From UBA9980 sp964436235 (GTDB lineage: Bacteria > Muiribacteriota > UBA9980), in contig CAYTCW010000001.1 of assembly GCA_964436235.1 (NCBI GenBank), forward strand, positions 1 to 64,000: a stretch of 64,000 nt of DNA. Direction: 5' to 3'. The notes under the pieces were generated by a model. It ran no database searches. It saw only the letters and a program-made list of their open reading frames with translations, and had not been told where the DNA came from. The first letter of the stretch is position 1. The number at the start of each line of letters is the position of its first letter. Positions 50,759 through 60,014 of the stretch are shown piece after piece. The position numbers and the translations under genes are program-made.

Positions 50759-53107
50759 TTACCGTTTGAGCGATATTATTTCCTGAAGCATCTGATCGGC
50801 CGTATTGATCGATTTGGCGTTAGCCTGAAAACCTCTCTGGCTTATTATCATATCCGTAAATTCGGCCGCCAGGTCCACATTCGACATTTCGAGGTTCTGC
50901 GATAGAAGTGTCCCGCGCCCGTTCGTTCCGGTTGTTCCTATTTGAGCTTTGCCTGAATTGGCGCCTTCCGAGTAAAGATTGTCGCCTTTTTTTACTAAGC
51001 CGCCGTTATTAACGAATTTGGCAAGGCCGATCTGGGCAATGGCGATTTTCTGGCCGTTTGAATAAGACCCTTTTATTATGCCCGATTCGTCAACGAGAAC
51101 TCCGTTCATTTTACCCATTTCATAGCCGTTAGAGTCTTTTACGGCGGTTGAAAACTCGGAGTCGTACTGCGTCACTAAATTGAAATTTGGCTTGAATTCT
51201 ATTTTATTAGCATTAACCGGCGTGAAAGATATGGCTTTAGCTAATTCGGGCGACACGGTGCCGTTTGCTTCCGCCGTTTTTGCCGCATCGATTTTGCCGG
51301 CCTTATCGAATACGAGAACTCCGCTGTTAGTTGCGCCGGTAATCGAAGCGCTCGCCTCTTTTAATTCGGCCGCCGTAGGCTGGGAGCCTGAAATCGGGTG
51401 TGATTTGAAATAATCCTGCACTAAAGGATTCGCCGAATCAAGAACGGCAGTATAAACCCATTTATTATTTTCGGCTTTTTCGAAGTTCATATTTACTTTA
51501 TGATTGTAACCCGTGCTGTCGTATATATTCATCGATACGTTATGGATGGTTCCCGGGACTAAAGCGGCCGAAATTCCGCTTAATTCGGTTCCGCCCGACA
51601 CTAATTTAAAAACGGCCGCGTTTGCGCCGGCTGCCGGAGCGTCCACGGTTACCTGGCCGGCGTTATGGGCGCTTCTCGTTGTGATGGTGGCGTTTCCCGG
51701 CTGCAGACTGGAGCTGGCAATGACTATTTCACCGTTATTTATGCTGCCGTCCGCATTCTTGCCGATCGTTATGTCTCCGCTCACGTTTTTATATTCGATA
51801 GTGTTGGAAGTGCCGTCAGATGCCGTAAAGTAATCCGTAATATTAAACGACTGGTTCGTTCCCGCCGTTTTTGTAGAGGCCGCTCCAAAAAGCGCAGTGC
51901 CGGCCGTTCCGCTTATAGTTATGTCATATTGAGGCCCGGTGAGCGCTCTTTTTACGACGAGCCTGTCGCCCTGCATTTCGGCCGTCGCGCCGCCGGCCTG
52001 GTTATTTATCGCGCTGATAAGGTCTGAAATTGTTGATGTTGCGCTTAATCCGCTTAAAGTAAGAGGGGCCGCCGCCGCGTCGATGGATATTTTAAAATCG
52101 ACGGGATCGGTAATGCCCAAGCCGCCGAGAGTATTGAACCTTGAAACGCCAGTTTTATCGCTTATAATGGTGGCGGGAGAGGCTTCGGCTTTTGTAACGC
52201 TGAGCGAATGGACGCCTGTTTTTATGGTATTTACGGCAGGGGCTACCGCGGTCTTAATAACCGCGCCCGTGATATTTGCGCTGTTGTTGCTTTGAAGGCT
52301 TAAAGACGCCGGCGTGCCCGTACTGCCGTCGGGATCGTAAACTATCGGACCGCCTTTTGATTCGATGATTTTGCCGTTGTCGTCAATTTTAAGCGAGCCG
52401 GTGCCGACCTGCCTGTTATTGGTGTCAAAGGCAGTCCAGAGCCAGTTATTTTTATCTACTTTGCTGAATTTAACGGTTAAATTCTGCGTGTCGCCCTGAT
52501 CGTCTTTAAACGCCAGCGTTCTTTCCGCCGGCAGATTTCTGTCGGCCGCCGACATTTGAAGGTTTGAGGCGAAATCGACGAAAGTGGTCGATGCGGCGGG
52601 TATTTTTTGATATTTTTCAAAATTAAGCGCCTGCACGGGCTTGCTTGTGTCTATGGTCATATTTTTACTTGCGGGATCTTCGACGGCCAACCAGCCCATA
52701 GCTTTCGTGCTCGAAACGCTGTGGACGAAGTTAAGCTGAGAATCGATGTCAAAGGCGCCGGAGCGTGAGAAATACTGCGCTCCGCTGCCGTCGGTCGTCA
52801 TAAAAAAACCGTCGCCCTGTATGGCCATGTCTATGTCGCGCCCGGTGCCCTGCATCGTGCCTTGCGTGAATATGCTGTCTATGGAACCGATCTTGGAGCC
52901 GAGTCCGATCTGCATCGAATTGGTGCCGCCGTAGTTAGCCGTGGGCGACTGTCCGTTCGACATGGTCTGGCTGAGCACATCCTCGAAAAGTACTCTATTT
53001 TTTTTATAGCCGTTGTTGTTTACATTCGCTATGTTATTTGAAATTACATCCATCTGCGTCTGGTAGGATTGCAGTCCTAAAACGCTGGAATTAAAAGTTC
53101 TCATCAT
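50759..53107 (-). CDS. flgE: Flagellar hook protein FlgE, enlarged
   Basis: FlgE forms the hook. The N-terminal rod-type motif MDVISNNIANVNNNGYKK is present, as are RSGAFDID and the C-terminal helix LEMSNVDLAAEFTDMIISQRGFQANAKSINTADQMLQEI in pattern. At 782 residues it is nearly twice the common 400. The extra sequence is in the central, surface-exposed Ser/Thr/Ala-rich domains, including a bacterial Ig/FlgE D2-like region. GGGAGG precedes the tandem ATG codons. Upstream lies a 9-bp hairpin. Confidence 0.95.
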   Translation of the reverse strand: MMRTFNSSVLGLQSYQTQMDVISNNIANVNNNGYKKNRVLFEDVLSQTMSNGQSPTANYGGTNSMQIGLGSKIGSIDSIFTQGTMQGTGRDIDMAIQGDGFFMTTDGSGAQYFSRSGAFDIDSQLNFVHSVSSTKAMGWLAVEDPASKNMTIDTSKPVQALNFEKYQKIPAASTTFVDFASNLQMSAADRNLPAERTLAFKDDQGDTQNLTVKFSKVDKNNWLWTAFDTNNRQVGTGSLKIDDNGKIIESKGGPIVYDPDGSTGTPASLSLQSNNSANITGAVIKTAVAPAVNTIKTGVHSLSVTKAEASPATIISDKTGVSRFNTLGGLGITDPVDFKISIDAAAAPLTLSGLSATSTISDLISAINNQAGGATAEMQGDRLVVKRALTGPQYDITISGTAGTALFGAASTKTAGTNQSFNITDYFTASDGTSNTIEYKNVSGDITIGKNADGSINNGEIVIASSSLQPGNATITTRSAHNAGQVTVDAPAAGANAAVFKLVSGGTELSGISAALVPGTIHNVSMNIYDSTGYNHKVNMNFEKAENNKWVYTAVLDSANPLVQDYFKSHPISGSQPTAAELKEASASITGATNSGVLVFDKAGKIDAAKTAEANGTVSPELAKAISFTPVNANKIEFKPNFNLVTQYDSEFSTAVKDSNGYEMGKMNGVLVDESGIIKGSYSNGQKIAIAQIGLAKFVNNGGLVKKGDNLYSEGANSGKAQIGTTGTNGRGTLLSQNLEMSNVDLAAEFTDMIISQRGFQANAKSINTADQMLQEIISLKR

Positions 53108-53156
53108 AAGAACTTACCCTCCCTTTATTTTTCAAGCACTTCATGTTGCGGCGCTG

Positions 53157-53186
53157 GTCTTTCGCTTCGGTCATTCGGCGAAAGAC
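53157..53186 (-). other. 9-bp hairpin between the TIGR02530-type gene and flgE
   Basis: GTCTTTCGC (53157-53165) pairs perfectly with GCGAAAGAC (53178-53186) across a 12-nt loop. No U-tract follows on the minus strand, so it more likely protects or processes the flgE mRNA than terminates it. Confidence 0.5.
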
Positions 53187-53227
53187 AACGGGCCCCCTTC
53201 TTAGTAAATTAAAGTCGGGCCGGCCAT

Positions 53228-53671
53228 TTATGCTATAACTGCGCCGTCTATATTGGTGAATACGCTCTGCCTGACCTCGTTTTTATCCATGGCGGTTATA
53301 ACCGTCCTGTTGGTAACCGACACTAAAAAAGCTTTGTCGTCAAGCATTATAAGCGCTTCTTTCGCGCCTTTTTCCGATAATCTCGCATAAGCGGAATCGA
53401 GCCTCGAGTAATCGCCTCCGCTAAGAACTATCGAGCGGCTCGTCATTCTTTTTTGCGCGTGCGCCGAAAAGGTTAATTTTGATTGGCGCGCCAGCACTTC
53501 AGAGAAAACTTCGCCGAAAGATTTAGACGCCGGATTCAAAATACCGCCCGCGCCCTGCGACTGACTTATCGAAGCGCCTTCTCGCGGCGCTATCGGTTTG
53601 AGCACGGATGCGTCAAAGCGGATTCCGTTATTGTTAATATTGACGCCGTTTAAATTAACGCCTGTCGTCAT
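53228..53671 (-). CDS. Flagellar operon protein (TIGR02530-like)
   Basis: 147 residues. The central motif FSAHAQKRMTSRSI followed by ALIMLDDKAFLVSVTNRTVITAMD matches the conserved flagellar operon protein usually found between flgD and flgE. A direct function is not established. It has no signal peptide. It lies 14 nt after flgD. Confidence 0.85.
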   Translation of the reverse strand: MTTGVNLNGVNINNNGIRFDASVLKPIAPREGASISQSQGAGGILNPASKSFGEVFSEVLARQSKLTFSAHAQKRMTSRSIVLSGGDYSRLDSAYARLSEKGAKEALIMLDDKAFLVSVTNRTVITAMDKNEVRQSVFTNIDGAVIA

Positions 53672-53685
53672 AATAAAACACCGTC

Positions 53686-54141
53686 CTAAGCGGCTATTGA
53701 AGTAATATCTTCCATTTTAACGTCGTAGCCGTCTATCGTGAATATTGATTCGCCGCCCGAAAATTTAACCGCGCTGATTTTGCCTTTTAAGAATTCATCG
53801 CCGGCTTCGTTAACGGCCACTGATGTTTCCACGGTTTTACCTATGAAGTTAACCGCGCCCATACGCTGGTTTAAAGTCTGCGAATTTAAAAACGAAGAAA
53901 ATGAGCTGTTGAGATTCGTCATTTGCTCTAACGATGAAAAGTTAGCCTGCTGTGATATAAATTCTTTATTATCCATAGGCTTGGTAGGGTCCTGATATTT
54001 AAGCTCGGCGAGGAGCAATTTTAAAAAATCGTCTTTTCCGAGCTCGTTCGTGGGTTTCCGCGTTTCGGTTTTCGCGTATTTATTCATTAATTCCTGCGCG
54101 ATATTCGAGCCTGCGTAATCCGAAAGTGAAACTGCGTTCAT
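53686..54141 (-). CDS. flgD: Hook capping protein FlgD
   Basis: FlgD caps the growing hook. The N-terminal signature ELGKDDFLKLLLAELKYQDPTKPMDNKEFISQ is present across residues 33-65, followed by FSSLEQMTNLN. At 151 residues it is a short form lacking the C-terminal FlgD Ig/TUDOR domains seen in E. coli, similar to Firmicutes versions. GGAGG precedes the ATG. Confidence 0.94.
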   Translation of the reverse strand: MNAVSLSDYAGSNIAQELMNKYAKTETRKPTNELGKDDFLKLLLAELKYQDPTKPMDNKEFISQQANFSSLEQMTNLNSSFSSFLNSQTLNQRMGAVNFIGKTVETSVAVNEAGDEFLKGKISAVKFSGGESIFTIDGYDVKMEDITSIAA

Positions 54142-54160
54142 AATGGCCTCCTTATGGGTT

Positions 54161-55621
54161 TTATACTCTCACGTTTACCGTTTTTTCATTTAAAATGAAT
54201 ACGCTTTTATTTTTATCTCCGCCTATCTGGGCGAATTCGAAAGTTTCACGGCCGTCGATATTTTTCGCGGTTTCAAAGAAATTTTTGCCGCCGCCGTTTT
54301 TTTCGCCGGTTCCGCCGTCAGGGTTATTCCGGTCTTGATATCCGCTTTGTTCGCCGCCCGAACCTCCGGCAAAGTCTCTTTCGTAATTACCGAATTCGAC
54401 GTTTACGACTTTAATGCCTTTTTCGTTGAGCATTTCTTTTAATTGTTCTACCGAAGCGTTTAAAAGTTCGGCCGACGCCGGGCTGTCAGTTTTGAATTTA
54501 GCGCTCAACTGACCGTCTTTCATGACTAATTCAAGATTAATGCGGCCGAGTTCTTCCGGGCGCATTACCATTTTAAGCGAATAAGTGCCGCCCGATGAGC
54601 TGAATTTAGATTCATTCAGATGGCTCCTTATCTGTTCGAGCATTTTAGCCTGGTCGAATTTTTGCGCAGCGCGAGCCGCGCCGTCTTTTTGCGCCGCGTT
54701 TATCCGCGTGGCCGATTCACCCGATAAACCCTGCAGAAGCTGGTTTTCTTTTTCGGACGAATTTCCGCCGTCGCTTTTGCCGCTTCCGTTTTCAGAGTTT
54801 TTGCCGCCGCCCTTTTCAAGAGCTTTTAAAACCCCGGCGCCGCCGGCGTTATTGAGTGCGCCCGAACTTTGAAGCGTAGCGATGTTTTTGGCGGGCGGCA
54901 GGGCGGGCTGCGCTTCTACTTTTATCATTTCGATATTGAAGTTAGAAAGTTTTACCTGCGGAAATTGTTTTTTTAAGATCGCTTCGATTTTATTTAAAAA
55001 ATCTTTGGCATTTATTTTACCGCCGCTTTCATTAAGCCCTTTAATCCGGATTTCAATGCCGTCAGAGTTATTCGCGCCTCCGGCTTTTACGCTTATCTTA
55101 ATATCTAATTTTTCGCCGAAAATGCCTTGAAGATACTTCTGGATCTCTTTAGCTTTTTTTTCTTCTTCGGTTTCATCGATATTTTTTTCTTCTTCGGCGG
55201 CTTCGGATTTACTTTCAACGGCCTTTGTTTTTTCGGTTGTCTTGTTTTTTTCGGCCGAGCGGACGGTTTCGGCCGCTTCGCCGCATGAATTTCGAGTTTC
55301 TTTAGTTTCCGTTTCTAAAGGCTCCTGTCCCGAATTGTCGTTGAATTTATCGAAAAACGATCCGGGGTTAACCGTAATATTGTTTTTACCGGCGCTCGTA
55401 TCGAATTTAAGCTGACTGAGCTGGAAATTGCTGAATTTATTAGATAAGAGTTCATTCGAGTCCGCCGCCATATAGGTTTTATTTTTAGACATATCTATCT
55501 GCCTGTTCAATACGTCTAAAAAACTTCGTTCGTATTTTGCCGCGGTTTCCGCCATAAAAGGTTCCGGCCGTGCCTGCTGCGTTTTAGGCGGTGAGGCTGC
55601 TGCCGTTTGGGTTAGTAACAT
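54161..55621 (-). CDS. fliK: Flagellar hook-length control protein FliK
   Basis: FliK measures hook length and triggers the export switch at FlhB. The 486 residues are mostly low complexity (Lys/Glu/Asn/Gly). The Flg_hook C-terminal domain is at about 340-430 (YSLKMVMRPEELGRINLELV, then FKTDSPASAELLNASVEQLKEML). GGAGGTGA precedes the ATG. It is the first gene of the minus-strand flagellar locus, followed by flgD after 19 nt. Confidence 0.92.
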   Translation of the reverse strand: MLLTQTAAASPPKTQQARPEPFMAETAAKYERSFLDVLNRQIDMSKNKTYMAADSNELLSNKFSNFQLSQLKFDTSAGKNNITVNPGSFFDKFNDNSGQEPLETETKETRNSCGEAAETVRSAEKNKTTEKTKAVESKSEAAEEEKNIDETEEEKKAKEIQKYLQGIFGEKLDIKISVKAGGANNSDGIEIRIKGLNESGGKINAKDFLNKIEAILKKQFPQVKLSNFNIEMIKVEAQPALPPAKNIATLQSSGALNNAGGAGVLKALEKGGGKNSENGSGKSDGGNSSEKENQLLQGLSGESATRINAAQKDGAARAAQKFDQAKMLEQIRSHLNESKFSSSGGTYSLKMVMRPEELGRINLELVMKDGQLSAKFKTDSPASAELLNASVEQLKEMLNEKGIKVVNVEFGNYERDFAGGSGGEQSGYQDRNNPDGGTGEKNGGGKNFFETAKNIDGRETFEFAQIGGDKNKSVFILNEKTVNVRV

Positions 55622-55850
55622 AAATCACCTCCGGATATATACTAACTTTGCCAGGTATAGTTTTGCTGAAATAAACTATTCCTATGAAATATATCGGAGT
55701 TTAAATTTTATTATTTATGGTAATTGTTGAAAAATAAGAATCAAAAATATTATCTTGCAGGGGTCACCGGAGTGAAACGGCGAATATGCAATACTATAAG
55801 AAGAATAAAAAAAGAAGAAATTGAAATAATTAAGAAAGAAAGGAAAAAAT
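55622..55850 (-). other. fliK leader region
   Basis: No gene is visible. The region is AT-rich with weak promoter-like elements on the minus strand only (for example TTTTCA-17 nt-TAAAAT around 55710-55735). An isolated GC-rich block at 55755-55791 has the pairing TTGCA/TGCAA around an inner CCG/CGG. It matches no RNA family that I recognise. Confidence 0.3.
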
Positions 55851-55893
55851 AAAAAGAGCGGCCGTTATTTAACAATGTCATTCCGCTCTTTTT
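55851..55893 (-). terminator. Terminator downstream of the SnoaL-like gene
   Basis: AAAAAGAGCGG (55851-55861) and CCGCTCTTTTT (55883-55893) form an 11-bp stem with flanking A and T runs. It lies between the SnoaL-like gene and fliK, both on the minus strand, and separates the two units. Confidence 0.88.
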
Positions 55894-55987
55894 ATTTACT
55901 TTGATTTGCGGTATTATATTTTTGGGTCTATTTAATTAATCGAGTCCGCCGATTGCTAGATGGCTAAACTATAAAAATCAATGCCGG

Positions 55988-56419
55988 TTAATAAAGATCG
56001 CATGTCGGAAAGGATTCTCCAGCCTTCTGTTCGCTCGGCGGGAGCGAAATGTGCATGTGAATGAAACGCCATTGTTCGTCTTGATTTTCGAGAACGGCGC
56101 TGAGCCTGGTCAAAAATTCTTTGGCTTTGCCTTTTATTTTCGTTTTAAAATCGACTTCTGCCGCAAGCCAGGCGACCTGGCCTAAAACTGAAACTGTTTC
56201 CCATTTCTGGCTTACATGGACTTTTTCGGATTGAATAAAATCGCGTTCAAATTGGTTTTTTAACTTGTCGAGTCCGAGACATTTTTCGTCGCTGCCCGTC
56301 CCGATAAAAACTACTCCCGGCTTATTGGAAAATAAATTTATAATGCCGTTGACGTCTTTTTTTTCGTAGGCTTTCATAAAATGATCCAGAGCGCTTTTAA
56401 CTTTTGTTTCAGGTTTCAT
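55988..56419 (-). CDS. SnoaL / nuclear transport factor 2-like protein
   Basis: 143 residues. The pattern VKSALDHFMKAYEKKDVNGIINLFS, then VVFIGTGSDE, LGLDKLKNQFERDF and a C-terminal VLENQDEQWRFIHMHIS matches the SnoaL-like cone fold. Many such proteins are small-molecule binders or isomerases of unknown substrate. I start at 56419 (MKPETKVK) behind AAAGGGG. The frame is open upstream across the promoter. It appears to be expressed alone under a tightly controlled promoter. Confidence 0.85.
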   Translation of the reverse strand: MKPETKVKSALDHFMKAYEKKDVNGIINLFSNKPGVVFIGTGSDEKCLGLDKLKNQFERDFIQSEKVHVSQKWETVSVLGQVAWLAAEVDFKTKIKGKAKEFLTRLSAVLENQDEQWRFIHMHISLPPSEQKAGESFPTCDLY

Positions 56420-56448
56420 AACTTCATTCCCCTTTAGATTAAAGTAGT

Positions 56449-56483
56449 ACGGATATTCTAACATATCCGTCTAAATTTTTCAA
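56449..56483 (-). promoter_or_regulatory. Promoter with overlapping operator palindrome
   Basis: On the minus strand TTGAAA (56483-56478), 17 nt, TAGAAT (56460-56455). A perfect inverted repeat, ACGGATAT (56449-56456), 6 nt, ATATCCGT (56463-56470), is laid over the -10 element. A dimeric regulator bound there would block RNA polymerase. Confidence 0.75.
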
Positions 56484-56537
56484 TAACAATTTGATATAAT
56501 AACAGCTTTGAATACCCTTTTTTTAAAGATTATTATT

Positions 56538-57965
56538 TTAAGCTATCGATTGATCTTCTTTGCCCGGTGATGCTTCCGTTTCATCGTCGGTTTTTATTTC
56601 GTTTTCGCTTTCGCTTAAATTCAGCGTGAGCATATTTTTTTCTTTTAGGTCGTTATAAACGGATTCACTAAGTCCGATGTCGTTTAATTTTAATATGAGC
56701 TCGGATTCGCTTATCTGCGGGTTCTGGTTAATTAAGGCCGTAACTTTCGGCAGGGCCGCGGCTAATCTTTTTTCTTCGAGGTCTTTCTTTTTATCGGACG
56801 CCTTTGAAAGCGTAGCGTTGATACGGGATATCTGAGATTCTATGCGGTCTTTTTCGCTCTGAGTGGGATAGGTGCCGTCGGATTTTTTTGAATTCATTTT
56901 ATTGTAAAGTCCCTGGCGGTCTTTAGTTCCGCTGCGGTATATTTCGGTGATATAGTTAAGGGCGCTGTCGTAATCGTCGAGACGCACGTAAAGATTTTCA
57001 ATTAAATCGACCGCGTTCAGGCGTTTTTCCGGAGTGTCGAAGAAGTCTTCGTTGGTGTAGGATAGAGTGTAATTTTTTACGGCGAGGGCGAGAGCGGCTT
57101 TTTCATTTAGCGGCAGGTCGGGCCAGTGAGGCATAAGCGACATTAAAAAATCGTTAAATGAAGGAAAGTTATAGTAGGGATGGTTTCCGGCGGCGGACGA
57201 ATCGCCGCTGAGCTTGCCCTGTTGATCTAAAACGGCCGTGGTTTTAATCTTACCGAGGCTCGCCGGAATATTTTTAATGCCGGATAAAAAACCGGATATA
57301 TTGGCGTAATAAGGGTTATTCATCGGAACCTCGCCGCCGTAAATTTCAAGAAGCCTGTTTTTAATGATCGAGAGCAGTTTAGTTACGCTGCCTTCTAATT
57401 TTGTGTAATTAGCGTCTATTTCATCGAAATTTTTAAACATCTGTTTAAGCCTGATCGATTCAAGGGCTGAGTCCGCCGCGCCGTATTTTTCGCGGTAAAG
57501 CCATGCGATTCTAAGGTATATGCGCGCAAGTTTGAAATAACTTTTATCTTCCGGACGCGTGGGTATTTCGTTGATAAATGCCGCCGTCAGATATAAATTG
57601 ACGGTAGTTTCAAAGGACGGAATATTTATATCGGTGTATCTTAAAATTTCGGACATGAACGGTATTGCTAAAATTTCGGCGGGCTTGTAAAGTTTTCGCA
57701 TAGCAAGTATTTTTGAGTCGGTTTTTTTCTCGAAATTTTCGCTGAAATCGGTAAAAAAACATTTCGGGCAGCGCCACATGGAATAATGCAGCGGATTGAT
57801 CGAGCTGAATTCAGGATCGGTCCATTTGTAAGATTTAGGATGCTGGTCGGTTTCTTTATCTAAGACGGCGTAAAGCCCCGCCTTAAATTTGTAGGAAGGA
57901 AACTGGCCGGCGCATATCGGGCACGTAACGGTTACCGTTATAAACGGCGTTTTTTTCTGTTCCAT
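56538..57965 (-). CDS. DUF2225-like zinc-ribbon protein
   Basis: 475 residues with an N-terminal zinc-ribbon module. Cys15/Cys18 (CPIC) and Cys66/Cys69 (CPKC) flank KETDQHPKSYKWTDPEFSSINPLHYSMWRC in pattern, the hallmark of DUF2225. The rest is helical, with TPR-like pairs around residues 125-175 and 290-345, and a charged C-terminus. The function of the family is unknown. It is upstream of the SnoaL-like gene but separated by that gene's own promoter. Confidence 0.85.
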   Translation of the reverse strand: MEQKKTPFITVTVTCPICAGQFPSYKFKAGLYAVLDKETDQHPKSYKWTDPEFSSINPLHYSMWRCPKCFFTDFSENFEKKTDSKILAMRKLYKPAEILAIPFMSEILRYTDINIPSFETTVNLYLTAAFINEIPTRPEDKSYFKLARIYLRIAWLYREKYGAADSALESIRLKQMFKNFDEIDANYTKLEGSVTKLLSIIKNRLLEIYGGEVPMNNPYYANISGFLSGIKNIPASLGKIKTTAVLDQQGKLSGDSSAAGNHPYYNFPSFNDFLMSLMPHWPDLPLNEKAALALAVKNYTLSYTNEDFFDTPEKRLNAVDLIENLYVRLDDYDSALNYITEIYRSGTKDRQGLYNKMNSKKSDGTYPTQSEKDRIESQISRINATLSKASDKKKDLEEKRLAAALPKVTALINQNPQISESELILKLNDIGLSESVYNDLKEKNMLTLNLSESENEIKTDDETEASPGKEDQSIA

Positions 57966-58034
57966 ATTTACCTCTATTTATTTTTTAATGGAATACGGCG
58001 GTTTAATTAAGCGGATTCGCAGCGGCTGACGGTT

Positions 58035-60008
58035 TCAGTCGCGGGCGTCCGCGCCTGAATTGTAATATAATTTTTCGTAATTCGTCTTATGGCGTATATA
58101 ATTTTTAAGCAGTTTATCGAGTTCGGCGCGCACGCCTTCGCCGCTGATTTCATTTATATCGCAGGCGTTTAAGGTTTCGATATATTTTTTATAGGAGTTT
58201 TGCATTAATTTGAGCGCGTTATTTATATCGGTTGTGACGCCGGCCGGGTTGCCCGCCGCGCCTTTATTTTCGAGGTATGAAGCGTATGCGTGGTTATTTT
58301 GGAGGTCTTCGGGTGAAAAGATTACAGGCGCGCCCGCCGCGTTATCTTTGGCGGTTCCATTAAAACCGGCTATGATTTTATTTATGTCTGCGTTATTTAA
58401 AGAGGCGTGGAGTATATGTTGTTTTTCGTATAAAGTTTTAAGCGGATTAAGCAGTTTATAAGAAATGCCGCGGCCCGCCGCGATTTTTTGAGCTTTAAGA
58501 TTTTTATCGATAAAGGCTGCGGCTTTTAAATCGAGCGCCCGTGAAAGTTTGACGCTGCCTGAGGCCGCGGCTTGACTTTTGCCCTTAATATAGCTTTTAA
58601 CGATTCCGGCGTTTGTAAACGCGGCGTCGCATGCGGCCTTTTTTGATATGTAGTCGAGCGGTTTTAATTTTGAAGATAGATACGCTTCACGGTAAGCTGA
58701 AAGTCTTTTATTTTCGGCATCGCGGAAGGCGCCAGCAGCCGGACCCGAAAGTCCGGCGTCTTTAATTTCGGTTTCGTTTTTTTCTTTTTGATAATCGACG
58801 AATGCGTCGATATATTCGCATTTTTCTTTAGAGTCCGTTCCCGGGATAAATGAATACCAGCGGGGTTCTTTGAGTTTTTTATAGGCGGTTTTATATTTTT
58901 TGAATTTTTCGCTTTCTTTATTTGCGGCGGCCGCGACGCCGTCGGTATAATCGATTATCTGCTCGTAAGTGAGGCCTTTTTTAAGAAGAAGAGCCGAGAG
59001 GAAGCGGCCCATAGCCTTAGTGGAGGCTGATTTTGATTCGAAAAATTTCGAGACCAAACTTACGATTCCCGCCGAGCTTAATTTGGAGGTTCTTATAAAT
59101 TCGGTGTCCCTGGCTATAAGCGATGTAAATTGCATCGCGGCGTAAGTTATGTCGTTGATCTGCCTGTTGATAAAAATTTTAAGGCCGCCGCTTGAAATTT
59201 GAGAATAATCGCCGTTCGAAATTTTTTCTTCGACCGCCGCCGCTGCGTCGTAAAAGCCTCCGCAGCCATTGATTCCGAGATAATAATCGGAGTAAAATGA
59301 ACGCGCCTGCTCGAAGAGTTCGGGGTTTTCGTCGATCAATATATCGAATATGGCTTTCTGTATGGTAATACCGGCTTTAAACGCGGTCTCTTTTTTCATG
59401 AATTCAGAGCGGCTTAGCTGCATCGGGGCGTTTTCGCCATTTATAGCGTTGTATTCGCCGAGCGCCGCTTCGATAAGAGAGAAATCGACGTCCGCAACGA
59501 ATTTGCCGAATTTTGAGTTGTAACCGTAAAAATAATCGTAGTAGCAGAGCATATCCATGAAAAGGTAGGCCGTATAATGGTCAAGTTCGGTTTTTACGCT
59601 GAAGGTTTTTTTCGTGTTGGCGTAGCTTTCGGAAGTGTGGGCTATCTTATCGGCGGCTATATGTGAAAGAAAGCCGTAAATGTTAGATATCATGAGGCGG
59701 CCGCTCTTCTTATCGAGTTTGGATAAAAGCGCCACTGAGGCTTTTTGAAAATTTTCGCCGTGGAATACCGAGTAAAATTTATCTTTAGATGCCGGGCTTA
59801 TAAAATTAGTAGTGATATCGGGCAGCGATGAGCTGTAAACGGCTTCGGGCATAAGGGCCGGGTATTTTGAAAGCGCTTCGGCGCTGATTGCGGCGTGGGT
59901 ATAAGTTGACCAGGCGAAAGCGGGCCGTTTTAAAGCGCCGTGAGCCGAAAGCAAAAACGATATTGAAAATATTATGAGCATTAAGTGTTTTAAATTTTTA
60001 TTTTTCAT
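58035..60008 (-). CDS. Exported zinc-dependent phospholipase C-like protein
   Basis: 657 residues. The signal peptide ends AFA, giving a mature protein beginning with Trp33 (WSTYTH). An N-terminal Trp is a zinc ligand in Bacillus phospholipase C. Further ligand-like residues follow: SSLPDITT, VFHGENFQ, YGFLSHIAADKIAH (HxxxDxxAH) and ELDHYTAYLF. About 450 additional C-terminal residues are helical and unknown. The ATG at 60008 has no Shine-Dalgarno and sits 6 nt after a -10 box. A TTG at 60023 in frame overlaps the promoter and is unlikely. Confidence 0.85.
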   Translation of the reverse strand: MKNKNLKHLMLIIFSISFLLSAHGALKRPAFAWSTYTHAAISAEALSKYPALMPEAVYSSSLPDITTNFISPASKDKFYSVFHGENFQKASVALLSKLDKKSGRLMISNIYGFLSHIAADKIAHTSESYANTKKTFSVKTELDHYTAYLFMDMLCYYDYFYGYNSKFGKFVADVDFSLIEAALGEYNAINGENAPMQLSRSEFMKKETAFKAGITIQKAIFDILIDENPELFEQARSFYSDYYLGINGCGGFYDAAAAVEEKISNGDYSQISSGGLKIFINRQINDITYAAMQFTSLIARDTEFIRTSKLSSAGIVSLVSKFFESKSASTKAMGRFLSALLLKKGLTYEQIIDYTDGVAAAANKESEKFKKYKTAYKKLKEPRWYSFIPGTDSKEKCEYIDAFVDYQKEKNETEIKDAGLSGPAAGAFRDAENKRLSAYREAYLSSKLKPLDYISKKAACDAAFTNAGIVKSYIKGKSQAAASGSVKLSRALDLKAAAFIDKNLKAQKIAAGRGISYKLLNPLKTLYEKQHILHASLNNADINKIIAGFNGTAKDNAAGAPVIFSPEDLQNNHAYASYLENKGAAGNPAGVTTDINNALKLMQNSYKKYIETLNACDINEISGEGVRAELDKLLKNYIRHKTNYEKLYYNSGADARD

Positions 60009-60014
60009 GTTATA

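Noticed and set aside
55640..55670. Sigma-54 site (CTGGCAAAG) before fliK on the minus strand
   Set aside because: The GG half is present, but there is no TTGC-type -12 element at the right distance.
55622..55850. c-di-GMP or other known riboswitch before fliK
   Set aside because: The conserved core sequences of GEMM, TPP, cobalamin, SAM and fluoride riboswitches are not seen on either strand.
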